Assembly: GCA_004369085.1 (NCBI GenBank) | Contig: ML210214.1 | Coordinates: 1-64,000, forward strand | Direction: 5' to 3' | Length of the DNA: 64,000 nucleotides | Origin: Coprinopsis marcescibilis | Taxonomy: Eukaryota > Basidiomycota > Agaricomycetes > Agaricales > Psathyrellaceae | Shown here: positions 22,647-34,280 of the stretch, in pieces | Layout: every line of letters starts with the position of its first letter | How positions within the stretch are numbered: the stretch's first letter is position 1 | Notes under the pieces: model-generated | Database searches by the model: none | What the model was told of the DNA's origin: nothing | Seen by the model: the letters and a program-made list of their open reading frames with translations, nothing else | Program-made: the position numbers and the translations under genes

Positions 22647-23095
22647 CCTTCGTTCAATCCGCTGCTGCTCAAGTTAATAAACCGATTTCTCGGCTTTTGA
22701 TGAACGCTGGATTCTCTGATCTGCTTTCTGGATTGCTCTTACTACTATCCCCTTGTGCCGGTGGCTGTCGCGAGAGTGACTGCCGCTTAAATGCATATAA
22801 AAGTCCGCAGCCGATCTCAGATTCTACATGATCTAATGGACCACAATCAATAGGATCCAGTGGTGACAACGAAGCACAGTGCATCGGACCTGCTCAGGAT
22901 CTCCAGGAGCGCAGGCTGTGTCACTGACCATTTACATCAATCTGCTCCGATCATCATCTTAGATACACGAGATACACCCGACTCTTCTCAGTAAGTATCC
23001 AGCCTTTGGATTTGATGGTTCAAAGCTATATTATACGAGCCAAATGCTCCTGTGTGAATACTTTCTAGCGCCCGATTTCCGAAATTTCCGCAAGG
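22647..23095. other. Intergenic region upstream of the C2H2 gene
   Basis: No gene is seen. It holds the 3' end of the BolA gene and the promoter of the C2H2 gene that starts at 23096. A GTAAGT at 22991 suggests a possible 5'-UTR intron. Confidence 0.35.
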
Positions 23096-24440
23096 ATGCC
23101 TGTTTCCACTGTTCAATCCTCTCACCGTCCGACCTTACCTCCCATCCGCGACTTGTTCAGAGGTATGTTTTGGCGTAGATTCTTCAGGCGACCCTGCTCA
23201 ACAATGTCACCGTGTAGATGAGCTCGCATCGCCAAACTCCTTTGAACCCCCCCAAGCAACACTTGCTCGCCTTCGAGTGAGCGATGATGCGGATGTCGAC
23301 CATCCTAGACGTTCATCGGGCACCTCGGAGCCATCGGGCACCTCCAGACCACACGGCCACCCCAGCTATCGAGTGGGTCGCCTCCTGCTTTATTCTGCAA
23401 TCGCGAGCGGACACTAATGGCATCGTAGACCTACCCTCAACCCTCATATCCATCAAGACCGGAGTCTGCAATGGACTTCAGAGGCTCAGTCAACCACACT
23501 CGTCCACAGGATGGGAAGACAGATCGTGGACACTCCTCACTGCAGCGCTCTCTCTCATACCAGCACAGCGAACTTCACCATTCATATCACCAGTACCATG
23601 CACAAACACCTGCAGACCCAAGGTATCCACCACATCGTGATTCAGTGGGCACGTCGGACTTCGCTCGCCAAAACGAACCACGATATACGCTATCACCGGC
23701 ATACCCATCGCCGATGTCTTCGAGCCATAGAGTGATGTCAACGAGCGATTCTCGGGCATACCCGTGGCCGATCTCAACTCGAGTAGACCGTCCTCATGAC
23801 CTAGACGATGACGAAAGAACACCGATCGCAAGATATCCCGGTCAACTTCAACCCCATCACAACTTCAGATATCCTCCGCACGTCGAGGAGCCACCGCCGA
23901 CGCAGCCCTCTAGCAACGCAAAATACGAATGTCATTATTGCCGTAAAGGATTCAACAGACCGAGCAGTCTCAAGGTGCCTATTGTTCCTCTCGTCGACCA
24001 TCAAATTACTCATGTCCGTTTTAGATCCATCTCAACAGCCATACTGGAGAAAAACGTAAGCCTCCGTCTGGACCATCTGACGAAGGTCTTTACTGATTTT
24101 CGCTGTCAACCCAGCTTTTGTTTGCCCCGTTGAAGGATGTGGCCGCAGCTTTAGTGTTCTCAGCAATATGAGACGACATGCTCGCGTTCATACTCCTGCT
24201 GATGGTACCGGAAAGGAGAAAGAGACATCAGGCGACGACTCGGAGAGTAGTTCAAAATCACAAAACCAAACTGGGATATCCTTGACGCAAGCGTCGGATC
24301 CTAAATGGTACCAAAGGAGGGGTAGTATTGCCTCATCCACATCTAGTTCTTCTCGTCGTAGTCGAAGTGTCTCCAGCGACGATGATGACGAGGTGGACCA
24401 GGGACAACGGCCGGAGAAAAGATCCCGTCATGTGTCTTAG
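23096..24440 (+). CDS. C2H2 zinc-finger transcription factor
   Basis: This is a nuclear regulator. Five exons are inferred: 23096-23162, 23218-23372, 23429-23974, 24025-24055 and 24115-24440, giving about 374 aa. The N-terminal 240 residues are disordered and rich in Pro, His, Ser and Tyr (for example PRYTLSPAYPSPMSS). Two tandem fingers follow. The first, YECHYCRKGFNRPSSLK-IHLNSH, is split by an intron. The TGEKPF linker comes next, then the second finger, VCPVEGCGRSFSVLSNMRRHARVH. The C-terminus has a Ser-rich tract followed by an acidic run (SSDDDDEVD) and a basic cluster (RPEKRSRH). The start at 23096 is the first suitable ATG of an open frame. Its targets are unknown. Confidence 0.88.
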
Positions 24441-25350
24441 ACCAACACCAGCGACGCGGATGGACGGTTATTGTTCCAACGGTATCCTATCCTACCCTAT
24501 TATTTATTCATCATCGCAACCCCGAGATGGGGCTTGAGCGCCAACGATGGCCGATGTGGTTTCCTTAAAGGCCGCCGCATCTGGATCTACCTTATGACGT
24601 TCCAATAATCCCCACACCCAGGCGTGTTACCGCTACCTCAACGCCACCTACCAACACTTACATGTCAACCACTTTATTTATTCTTATATATTCGCAATTT
24701 ACCACACCGTAAACATCATCGTGTACTAAGACAGACGCATTTAAGCACAAGGCTTCAGATTGAAACATATTAACTTTCTGGAGGCTTGCGTTTAGTTCTC
24801 TGGTTTTTGGGGAAGACAAGGGTACCCACTTCAAGCAGGCCTGTGATCTTTCTGACGGCCTCAACCCATTGAGAACCGACATGTCCGAGAGCATCCTCAG
24901 GAGATCCAGCCTGTGCAATTTGAAAGTCCATACAATAATCTCAATCCTCGATCATTTGCTACAAACGATCCACTCTGGTCGGTCTGTTGTATATTAACAC
25001 TCAAACGCTCCACACCACCAATTGCTCATCCGCATACACATCCGAAGCCGGGAAAAATCAAAACATTACAACGAATGAGTACACAATGGACGATGATCGC
25101 GTTAGAGTCACCGGCATTGCCACCAATGTTGGTTTATTCTTGTAAATAATATGCCTGTATGTGATCTGTGTGGGCAAGGAGGCGGTAAACTCGGGATTGG
25201 ATCATGGCGGAAAACAAGGGGCTCTGCGGATTTGAGGGTACGGCTAGAAGGCAGACTGTTACGACACGGAGGCAAAATTAGACAATCCATCAAGCGCTTC
25301 GGGATTCAATATTCATCCTTCAGTGGACACGCCCACGCTCTTTGCTGTGA
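24441..25350. other. Convergent intergenic region
   Basis: This 0.9-kb interval lies between the stops of the C2H2 gene (24440) and the NDR-kinase gene (25351). It contains one small minus-strand frame listed separately (24770-24931). The rest shows nothing recognisable. Confidence 0.4.
24770..24931 (-). CDS. Possible small protein or terminal exon (53 aa)
   Basis: I do not recognise it. A frame starting with ATG at 24931 reads MDFQIAQAGSPEDALGHVGS and continues through an amphipathic stretch (QWVEAVRKITGLLEVGTLVF) to a Lys/Arg-rich end (KRKPPES). Its composition is protein-like. A good acceptor (TTGCACAG) sits just before GCTGGATCT within it, so it might instead be the last exon of a longer minus-strand gene whose upstream exons I could not establish. 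Confidence is low. Confidence 0.3.
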   Translation of the reverse strand: MDFQIAQAGSPEDALGHVGSQWVEAVRKITGLLEVGTLVFPKNQRTKRKPPES

Positions 25351-28300
25351 TCAAAGAGAAATCGCCCGACCCTTGCCGACAATGCGTGTTTCTCGAACAG
25401 GGGATCGGCCCCTTACGGTGTCTTCACCTACGCCTTGAGGCGTGGGCAGAGGGCCAAAGGCCTGATCCACCGTTAGATATTCAAACGCCCTTGGACTTTT
25501 ATGGGTAAATCCAGCAAAGGCAAGGGCTTTCCGGACATTCAGAATGTCCTCGCCGTGAACCTTGTCCTTCAACATGGGGTCGCGCGTTGCATCCGGCGCG
25601 GCACCGTTGGCAGGTGCAAGTGGCTGAAACACGGTAAGGGTCATCATGGATTCGAGAGTTTTAGGAAAGCGGGACCCAAACCTCGGGCGGAATGTCTGAG
25701 TCAAAATGCCGAGTATCGTCAGGGCTGGTGAGTTCCGGGCGATAGGGTGCAGGATACTTGTGAATGTTGTCCCAGTCGATCCCTTTGAACCAAGGGTGGG
25801 CCTGCGAGGCAACCGGGCATAAGATTCTGGATGTTGGCAGAGGGAATTTCCGGCTACGTACTTTAATAAGGTGAGCACCGTCAACGCTGTTGGCCGAACC
25901 CGCTTGCGGCATGAAGCCACTTCGCCTTGCTTGAACGACGAGGGAGTCAGGCCTCAACACAGAAGTCGAGTGCTGAGATCCCAGACGATCTTCGGGTTCG
26001 CAGAGCAGTTGCTGCATGAGATTGACACCTTCATGTGAAACTCTCGGGCGTGAAGGGAACCGCAGAGACTGTTTCCAGTTCAGTATCTTCTGCCGAGTGA
26101 CATGTCGCTATGATTTTCAACGTCAGTTCTTGCTTTTTTGCTGCAAAGGGCAAACCGACGGAGTTGCTAACGAACGGAGGGAAGCTGGAGAGGGGCGTGT
26201 TTCAACATTTGCAGGCTTTTAATGTAGACGGAGCCACGTACCCATACAAACACTCGAACATAATCACACCAAGGCTCCACCAATCGCACGAGTAGGTGTA
26301 GCCATGCCCCCTAATCACCTCGGGAGACACTAAAAGGGGAATGAGAGGGCACATTTGTCGGGTTTGGGACAAACTTACTATAAGAGTTGGTTCCGCAGCT
26401 TTCGAAGTCAAACTTAATCAGTGGTCAGGAGCGCAAGCAAACGGGCTTACACAGAATACGCCAGCTGGTTGATGCGCGGGGAGTCAGGGTTTTGAACGGC
26501 GGTTACTATTTTCCGGGTCGTACCTTTCGTTTATTTTTTTCTCTCCAGGTGAAAATTCCACCCTTTCCATCCCCTCCGCCCATGAGCATTTCGATTTGCT
26601 TAGGGTCTAGTCTCCGCGTCTTTCGACCATCAGCGATCCCATTGGAATCTTCAAGGTCGATACCATGTTTATGTAACAACTGAAGACGTTGTTGCTCGTA
26701 ATCTGTCGTTTAGTCAGGAGGCTATTCCTTCAGGGGATTGTGGAATACGAACAGGATGTATCGTGTGCCCAATGGAGATCAGTGCTGTTGAACAAATATA
26801 ACATTAAAATCTGGCCGATTGAACAAACAAAAGGCTTGACTGACGCGAGACCGAAGTCGCTCAGTTTAATGTGGCCTTCTGGATCAAATAGAAAGTTCTA
26901 CAATTCATCGTCGTCAGCAAGGATCTGTTTCGATATGATTGTGACCCTTACATCGGGCTTGATGTCTCGGTGAATAAATCCGTGGCGATGACATTGCTCA
27001 ATAGCAAGGATCATCTTCAAGTGGGTCAGTACATTTTACCTTACCGGAGAAACAAACGGCCAAATGGCGCAGTCACCTCTGCCAGGTAAAACCTGGTAAA
27101 ATCTTCCTCGAAGACATCTCTTTCTATCAGTAGATTGAGGAGATCTCCGCCTCCCATGTACTCCAGCACCTGAAATAATACCGAATTGGTGCAACAAAAT
27201 GAAATGAAAAGGAAATGAGAAAGGAATCCCACGAGATAAACAAAAGGAAAGAGAACACCGACCAGATAAAGGTTATCCCTGTCTTGGAAGCTGTAATGGA
27301 GCTTTACTATCCACTCGGCCCCTCCCGGCGAGTGGACCAGAGAAGCAGACTTCAGAATATCACGCTCTGCACGAACGTGGCCCTCCTGACCTCTGCGCAA
27401 CATGTCCGCCTTTCTCATCTGTATAGGAGATGAACATATGATTCAACAGTGATGGTAGCGGCGCATTTACCTGCTTCATGGCGTAAAGGCTACCGGAGGA
27501 TTTCTCCTTGACCAATGAAACGACGCCAAATGCACCTGGTGGGTGAAATGATCTGTCAAGCATCGAGATACGATTGCAGCGGTGCTTCTCACCATGTCCT
27601 ATCGTCTTCAGCTTGATAAAGGCAGTAGCATCCAGCTTCTGCCTTTGCTGACGGAGGTATTCCGTCTCGTTCCGCACCCAGCGCGCTCTTAGCATATCTT
27701 TCTTGGTAGGATCAAGCCCCATGGTCATCATATCTGTCTCCATTGCAAGTCGACGTTGTTCGCGCGAAGGAACGTGCCTGAACAATGGGAAGTAAATGTT
27801 CTCGAAATATATTCTTGCAGCAACCGCCTTCTCCAATGTCGTCAGCGAAGGTATGACAGGTTTACGAGGAGGAGGAAGAGGGAGATCGACCGGGATAGAG
27901 GGTTCCCTTTCGTCTCCCTCAAAGACCTCGGGATGTGCTTGTAGTGCGCCCATTCGCAGAGTGGAATTCCCCCAGCGATGCGGTAAGCCATCGTAGTTGG
28001 CCGGCCCAAGATTCACGTTCTCTCTAGCGCCGGTAGTAAGCGACGAGGAAGTGGCCGTGCTCATGCCATTGACAACATGCAGCTTCCCGAAATTAGAAGC
28101 ACCATAAAAACCGTCCTGAGTGGGGGTCAAAGCATTCACAACCTCGTTTACAGCCCTGGCTTGGTTCTGAGTACGTATGCGAGTCTTAATCGGGTTGGCC
28201 CAGTGTGGATCTAGGTAGGGAGCAAATTGAGGAAGTGGGGCGACGAGGCATGGTGATATTCTGACCTCCAAGTTTGCCGATCCCATCTGGACCCCATCTA

Positions 28301-28802
28301 GTCAGAAGGGCCTCCAGCTGGTCCGCATCAGATGCATGCACCAGGTGGCTATTTGGGATGCAGTTCAATTAATAAGTTGAGCGTGAAACGGTGCAACCTG
28401 ACAGACGTACACGAAGCCTGTAGGTTTTGAAACCATGTCTTTGCTGACTCTGCGCCCTTTCTTTGGGCTTGCCTTGATGGCAGCATTAGGAGGAGGGACG
28501 ATTTCCTCGTATCGAGGGCCTGCGACTACTGAGGCTGTATCTGGTTCTGGATCAGAGTTTCTCCAGATAAACCTTGAAGGCGAAGGAGTAGGTATCATGG
28601 CCAAAAGATCATAAAAGCCTTTGTGTAGAAAAGTTCCGACAGGGATTGAATACGTTGGCCGTGCATACAATTCTGGAGCTGGATGTGCATGGCCTGGGTA
28701 ATTGGAAGCTGCATAACGATTCTCGTCGACATCGTTGTGGAATCGATTAGCATATGGAGAGGGATAGTCGTACGGAGGGATTGGTAGTGGTTTCCAGGAC
28801 AT
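25351..28802 (-). CDS. NDR-family AGC kinase with N-terminal CRIB motif
   Basis: This is a serine/threonine kinase related to Cbk1/Orb6/Dbf2, which control polarity, septation and morphogenesis. Over ten short exons are inferred; the first three are 28802-28411, 28348-28266 and 28210-27593, with phases agreeing. Near residue 125 is a CRIB (Cdc42/Rac-binding) motif, VSKPTGFVHLVHASDADQ, followed by LLTRWGPDGIGKLGDPHWAN. A Pro-rich linker follows, then the NDR N-terminal regulatory helices (REQRRLAMETDMMTMG) and the kinase core: GHGAFGVVSLV, YAMKQ, HRDIKPDNFL, SDFGLATDLHWAH, the NDR-type insert before the activation segment, and YSVCGTNSYMSPEV. The C-terminal hydrophobic motif FAGFTHKS is present. 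A typical NDR kinase has no CRIB. One long exon joins the CRIB-distal segment to the kinase, which argues against two genes. Confidence 0.88.
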
Positions 28803-30208
28803 TGTGCTATGTTGTGGTCATCGACGACAGAGACGTTCTCTGCAACCCACCCATTCCTGTACATCTCTCGACCCCTTCTTGGTGCTATTCTTGGCAGTCC
28901 GTCAAAGTTTAAACTCACGCATACGTCAGACATGTGACCAAGACATGTGATCAGAGTCCGGAACATTGCGAACTTTCTTTGAATCTTAAGCACTGGCTCG
29001 CAACGTAGAATTCGTCAAATTCCAGCAGATGCCGGCCAGCACTGCAGAGCAACTTGGTCACTGAGAACGTGCTGTAGATGTCCTCGTTTTCAGCGGTAAC
29101 CCCATGTCCAGATAGGCGCCAGAATCTTGCGATGCTCCTGCTACTTTCTGCCTTTTTCTCGCGACCTCTTCTTCAATATGATTGATACGTCAAGTTGCCA
29201 CCTCGTGGAATCCAAACTGGAATCACCACACCGTTTTTCGGGGAAAAACAAGGCTCGATCAGTAACCACTGTCCAACTGTTGCGGCAGAAGGAAACTCCT
29301 GGCTGCCCTTACGAAACACAGGTATTCAACAGTCCATTTTTCCCGTATAGGCGCCTTACTTAGCCCCGTATTTTGCTTTCTAGGACAGGAGCTTCGCTTG
29401 TAGCCCTTTTAGGCGTGTTCTCTGCCTGGACTGAGCCAAAGACCTTTCCTGGAATCCGGCCCCTTATCGAGATTGGAGATCGACCCCCCGAAACGTTGCT
29501 GCCTGTTTCCGCTCCAATGCGGACTACCCCCGATCACCAGATTCCTGCCAATAGTCCCTTGAAGGGTTCGGTGGGCATATATTTTCCATTCGTGAACGTC
29601 CAGAAGACACCAGTTTTCTCGACGCAAATTGTCAAAACTTACATTGGCCTGGGAAGGAACAGCGCTTGATTAGCTCAAATTTAAGATCTTGTTGACGCCA
29701 GGACCAACATGAGGCTTTAATAATTTCATATTATTAACTGACAACCGAGTTCCACGCGTCGCCTATGACATCTTATTTGCTTTAACCGAGAAGTGAACTA
29801 TCTGGGCTGGGAACATCGGAGGAAGCGGCAAGTGCCCCATTGGCAACATGAGCTCACAGGCAAGATCCATCGCGCGTACCTTCTCCTAATTAACTTACTA
29901 ACAAATAAGCTTTGTTTGCCTTTTACTTCTTGGACTTGCTTTCCGGCCTCGTTTAGCCTCGTCGCAAACGCCCTTCTATCATCTTGCATTGCCCGCGCAC
30001 TATTCGCAGCAGAATCCTCAGCTGTGCACCTCGACACTCGCGACCCTTCGTCAACTGCCATCCGTAAACCTCGTGCACCCCCTCGCGGATTGCTGCACTT
30101 CTAAGGGTCCTTCCCCAGATCTATAAAACAGAACAACTCATTTCTACCCCATTAATATTGCACCCTCTCCTCCCTGTTCCTTATTACTTACCTTTCGCCT
30201 TCACTAAT
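28803..30208. promoter_or_regulatory. Divergent 1.4-kb promoter interval
   Basis: It lies between the starts of the NDR-type kinase (28802, minus) and the homeodomain gene (30209, plus). No gene is supported. Short upstream frames near 29793-30104 fall in the likely 5' leader of the homeodomain gene. The sequence just before 30209 is C/T-rich. Confidence 0.45.
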
Positions 30209-31606
30209 ATGTCGACGTCATCAAGCAAAGATCGTTATTATACGGCTAACACTCTAGTAAAGTCACGTCGAAGTTCCCCAGGCGATTCACAAAACAGTCT
30301 GTTTTCTTTCCAGACGGGACAGGGTGGGCGAACAACGTTGCCTTCTTTCCATTCGGCCTTTCCCAACTTACCTTTTCCAGGTCTGTTTTTATCTAGTATA
30401 AGCTCTCTTCAAACACTCAAAAGACTTGCTCGTTGTAGGGCCCTATCCTAATGCGTATACCGCACCTCGTTCATCTCCTGGACGAGGCTACGACATAAAC
30501 CCTCAAGCACCTCAATTCTATCAGTCGCACTGGCCAACCGGCAACTGTATGTTCATTAATTTCTCTCGTTTTCATGATAACTCGCATTGATCCCTTTTTA
30601 TCCCCTGGCGAATAGCGCCTAGTCTGGCCCCCGCGTATCCCAACTACGATACCACGTCTGGACACGGGCACGACCGTCATTCACCCCAACCCAACTACGC
30701 GACGTATTCCTCAGCAAGGGGGACGCCTCCCTTGATGAGTAACCCTGACCCTCGCAGGTTGCAGCTTCCTCCCTTGGCGACGTCATCGAGCCCTGGCGGC
30801 GATCGATGGCAGTCGTCGTACGGCATGCCCGCACCCCAACCATACATTTCTGGTAACAGCATTAGGTCCCCAGCCGCGAGCTATCCCTCGCAATATATGT
30901 ATCCAAATAGCAATCAGCAGAGTTCGTACACGTATCAAGACGGGGGGTATGGAGACCTCTCCTCCTTGAACCCACAAAGCCAGCCTACCCTTTACGACGA
31001 GATGCATCAAGGCCACCTCCACCAACGCCCGAATTCCCCTTACGGTCGGGTTCACGGGTCATCGCAGATGTCTTCTTCGGACTACACGCCTCCACCTGTT
31101 TCCCCAACTTCTCCGGATGAACCAACTATCAAGAAAAAGCGCAAGCGCGCTGACGCAGCACAGCTCAAGGTGCTCAACGAGACATATGCTCGTACCGCCT
31201 TCCCTTCCACGGAGGAAAGGCATGCTCTGGCCAAAGCCTTGGACATGTCCGCACGCAGCGTCCAGATTTGGTGAGTTGAATGCTGCAGCCGTTTTCCTTT
31301 CGGTCTGACAACATTTTTAGGTTCCAAAACAAGCGACAATCCATGCGCCAGACAAACCGACAGTCGTCAACCGTCTCTCCCACCCATCAGCAACAGTTTG
31401 GGCTTCCAGCACCCCAGGGCTTGGGAGATGATATCTCTCGACCTTCTTCCAACTACCCAGGTGCTTCACTGACTCTTCCAGAGTCGCAATACATGGGATC
31501 GGCCCAAGGCATGTCCCGTTCGCACCCATCTCTCGCTGCTTCAGCACATCGCCGAATCCGCAGCCCTGAAGAAGCCGAATCTCACAAGTGGAATCGAGGT
31601 TACTGA
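30209..31606 (+). CDS. Homeodomain transcription factor
   Basis: This is a sequence-specific nuclear regulator. Four exons are inferred: 30209-30380, 30439-30546, 30616-31270 and 31321-31606, giving 406 aa. Residues 1-245 are disordered and rich in Ser, Pro, Tyr and Gln. The homeodomain, residues 250-310, runs from KKKRKRADAAQLKVLNETY through STEERHALAKALDMSARSV to QIWFQNKRQSMRQ. The invariant recognition-helix motif WFQNKR is created across the last intron (its Trp codon is split). The C-terminus is Ser/Pro-rich. Agaricomycetes have homeodomain genes that regulate fruiting, and this could be one of them, but I cannot assign it to a named member. Confidence 0.92.
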
Positions 31607-32320
31607 GAACCTGATTCAGTTGTGGGATTCCTTGGTTCGCATAGTTACATCCGCCCTTTTGCTTTCGTGCTTCTTTTCCATCCTTAGAGGTCGTGACTTG
31701 ACTCTAATTTACAGATCTTCAATTAATTGTTTCATTAATATCCATTACTTATTACTCAGTACTCAGCTACAACGGAACGGCTTTTTATTCCTTTTCTATT
31801 GGCTTTGGGTTTTTATTCACGTATTTACCATCACGCAAGTTTTCTCGCAGCGCATTTCATATTCGCAGTCGTCCATGTCATCTTTTACACATGTTCTCCC
31901 CCTTCCATATGCACTTTATGCCCTTATGACCCTTATGACGACCTCACACATTTCTTTTCGCGACGACTAGCTACCACGTAACGACTGTAGATTATTAACG
32001 GCTTGACGTAAATTAACCAGAGGGACGTACCCTTGTATTAGATACTCACAGAACACGCGAGACCAATTGCTTTGCAGAGATTTCGAAGTCGGGACCACCT
32101 GTGCCTTGCTCTGATAAGAGGACTCATGAAAATAAAGTACTCTGATAATTATCTAGAATCGATAACGGATACAAAATAAAACGAAAACATAATTATACAC
32201 GGCGAAGATACTGAAACCAGAAAGGAGAACGATCTGAGATCAGCTCAGCGCTATGAAAGCCCCGAGCTCGCAGGTGGACATAAGTTAATTTCGGCAAAGG
32301 TGAGAGTGCATCGACAACTT
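31607..32320. other. Convergent spacer, 3' UTRs
   Basis: T-rich sequence follows the homeodomain stop, and AT-rich sequence precedes the AA9 stop on the minus strand. The open frame at 31620-31970 is a Phe/Leu-rich artefact of T-rich DNA. An alternative frame through 32193-32375 could provide a different C-terminus for the AA9 protein if splicing differs. Confidence 0.4.
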
Positions 32321-33703
32321 TCAAAGTTGGTGATCCACTCTCCGCCTTATCAGCCGTCGAGAAGCGAGGAAACATTTCTGCGGACTCGCGGGAATAGTGG
32401 CCGAAGCAGGGGTTCGTGGTGAGGTTGGTGTTGCCGTGCTGGTTCTAGAATAATTTCCAGTGGGACTCGGTCTGGGCGGAGGAGATGTACCGCCCAATGT
32501 GGCAGGTGCAGGCCCGGGGACGACGAAAGAGCTTAGATCTGAGCTGAGGTAGATGTTGGGCCAATTAGCACCGTTATAGATTTCCTGCATGGTCATCAAG
32601 TCATTTGACGAGGGGTGACCGGATCCATTTCCAGTCACTCTTATTTGCCTGGGTTTTGTGGTAAGATCTTCGGTTAGCAGATGTTGCTAACTTGATTGGG
32701 GCTGATTACTTACGCGCAACTGGGGTAAAACTGCGGGGTAACTGAATGAAGAGCAATTCTAAGCGAGATTAAGGACACCCTTGATCAACGACAAAGAGCA
32801 AATATCTTGGAGTCATTACTCACATCTCATTTCGAATAAGCTAGGCAACACTCAGTTCAGCAGTCAAACAATCGGCAACTAGGTTGAACTCACATAGTCT
32901 CCCGAAGCAAGATTTGCAGGGATTGTTGATGTCCAGGAGTTATCGTCTGGAGTTGGTAATAATTAATCCCTAACCGTTGCTGGACATTGCTGTGTTACTC
33001 ACCATTCCTGAGCTTGTCTGCCGCCCAAAGCCTTTCATCCGGAAAATAGCCACCGTCGTCCAGCTTAAACCACTGCGCGTTATTTGCAGAGAAGGTCGAG
33101 CAATCTCCGTCACACGCAGCCATGTATGTGGAAACAGGGCCTTGGTGGTCTGTGGCAGGTAGAGCTAGATCAACAACATCGTTGTATAACATAACGATAA
33201 AGGGGTGTATACCTCCAGGCCACTGTGAACGTGTGCACTCAGCATGTGCGGTGTGTATTTGCATATTTCAAGACTCACATAGACCCACTGAAAGGTGATT
33301 TGGGATCCAGCAGGAGCCTCTGCTATCGCGCCAGTTCCTTCATTGCCTTGGTGGTGACATGCCAAATCTGGTTCTGAAGCGCCCACTGTGGATCAACCGG
33401 CCAGTCAGGCGAAACTATCCGGTTCGAAATTGTGACAGGGGCATACCGGGTCCATCGCTGGCGATTTTGCGCACAACTCGTGCAGGTGGGTTGTTGTACC
33501 TAAGTAGGACGGATATAGACTTCAATTCAGTCATGTTAGGACATTTTCACCTACGGGTCGGAAAAAGGGTTCCACCCAGGGTAGGTTTGACCCCCAATTA
33601 CGACACTGTGGACATAGCCGTGTCCTGCAACAGCTTGAATGTATGCCAAGAAGTAGAGAGCAGCGAAGATTCGAAGATGTGCAGAAACCTGTGCAAAATT
33701 CAT
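32321..33703 (-). CDS. AA9 lytic polysaccharide monooxygenase
   Basis: This is a secreted copper enzyme that oxidatively cleaves cellulose or hemicellulose. Start 33703 gives a signal peptide (MNFAQVSAHLRIFAALYFL) ending at AVAG, so the mature protein begins HGYVHSVVIGG. Its N-terminal His is the first ligand of the copper-binding histidine brace. Nine short exons are inferred, including one of 10 nt (TGGCCTGGAG). Further hallmarks are QITFQWVYWPG, DHQGPVSTYMAAC, LIRNEIIALHSV (second His ligand) and PQFYPSCAQIRV (axial Tyr and conserved Gln). After the catalytic core comes a short Ser/Thr/Pro-rich tail (GTSPPPRPSPTGN) ending in a basic stretch. No CBM1 module is seen. The family call is firm; the final residues depend on splicing. 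Confidence 0.93.
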
Positions 33704-34280
33704 TGGAAATGAGAATGAGGGAAGGAAAGCCCGAGCAAACGACGGTAGAAGAACAAGGCTGTGAGGTTGAGTGGCAGAAGAAGTCATTGATTTGCCATGA
33801 GGCACCTCACAAAGGCATTCTTAGAGCAATTGCTCCCACTGAACACCGTACCTATTCCTAGCCATCGTGACAGTCCAGAAACATGCGTTTGTCGTTTGGG
33901 ATCGCCGCGTGTCGAGTGTTTGCGACTATAGCATAGCCGACGCTGCAAGGCACGTTGCAGCCTCGAGTTACATCAGGTGTAATAGCTTGGTTGTACAGTC
34001 AGAAACTCATTGACAGTGATTTCCATGGGATTCTTGGACGGAGCGTGCAGGCGCGGTGTAATGTGGCGCAGAATGTTTGTCAAATAAGATGAAAAAAGTC
34101 AATCTATGGCGGTCTGAGATCTCGGCCATTGCTGGGGGACCATGTTACCCCTTTTCGAACACCCAAAAATAGCCGAGGCGCTGTTGAACCATGATTTCGC
34201 GGAGTATCTGATAACGCTCATCTATGAATTATCGAAGTTCTAGGATAGGTCAAATCTACGGTGTGAAACCATCTATCGAA
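33704..34280. other. Intergenic: AA9 promoter and New1/Elf1 3' region
   Basis: No gene is seen in this 577-bp spacer, which separates two minus-strand genes. The part closest to 33704 is the AA9 promoter. I could not identify specific regulator sites with confidence. Confidence 0.4.

Noticed and set aside
29793..30104. 103-aa frame upstream of the homeodomain gene
   Set aside because: It lies in the likely 5' leader, has no motif, and is probably untranslated or at most an upstream ORF.
31620..31970. 116-aa frame rich in Phe and Leu, resembling a membrane protein
   Set aside because: It lies in the T-rich 3' region of the homeodomain gene; the hydrophobicity is a base-composition artefact.
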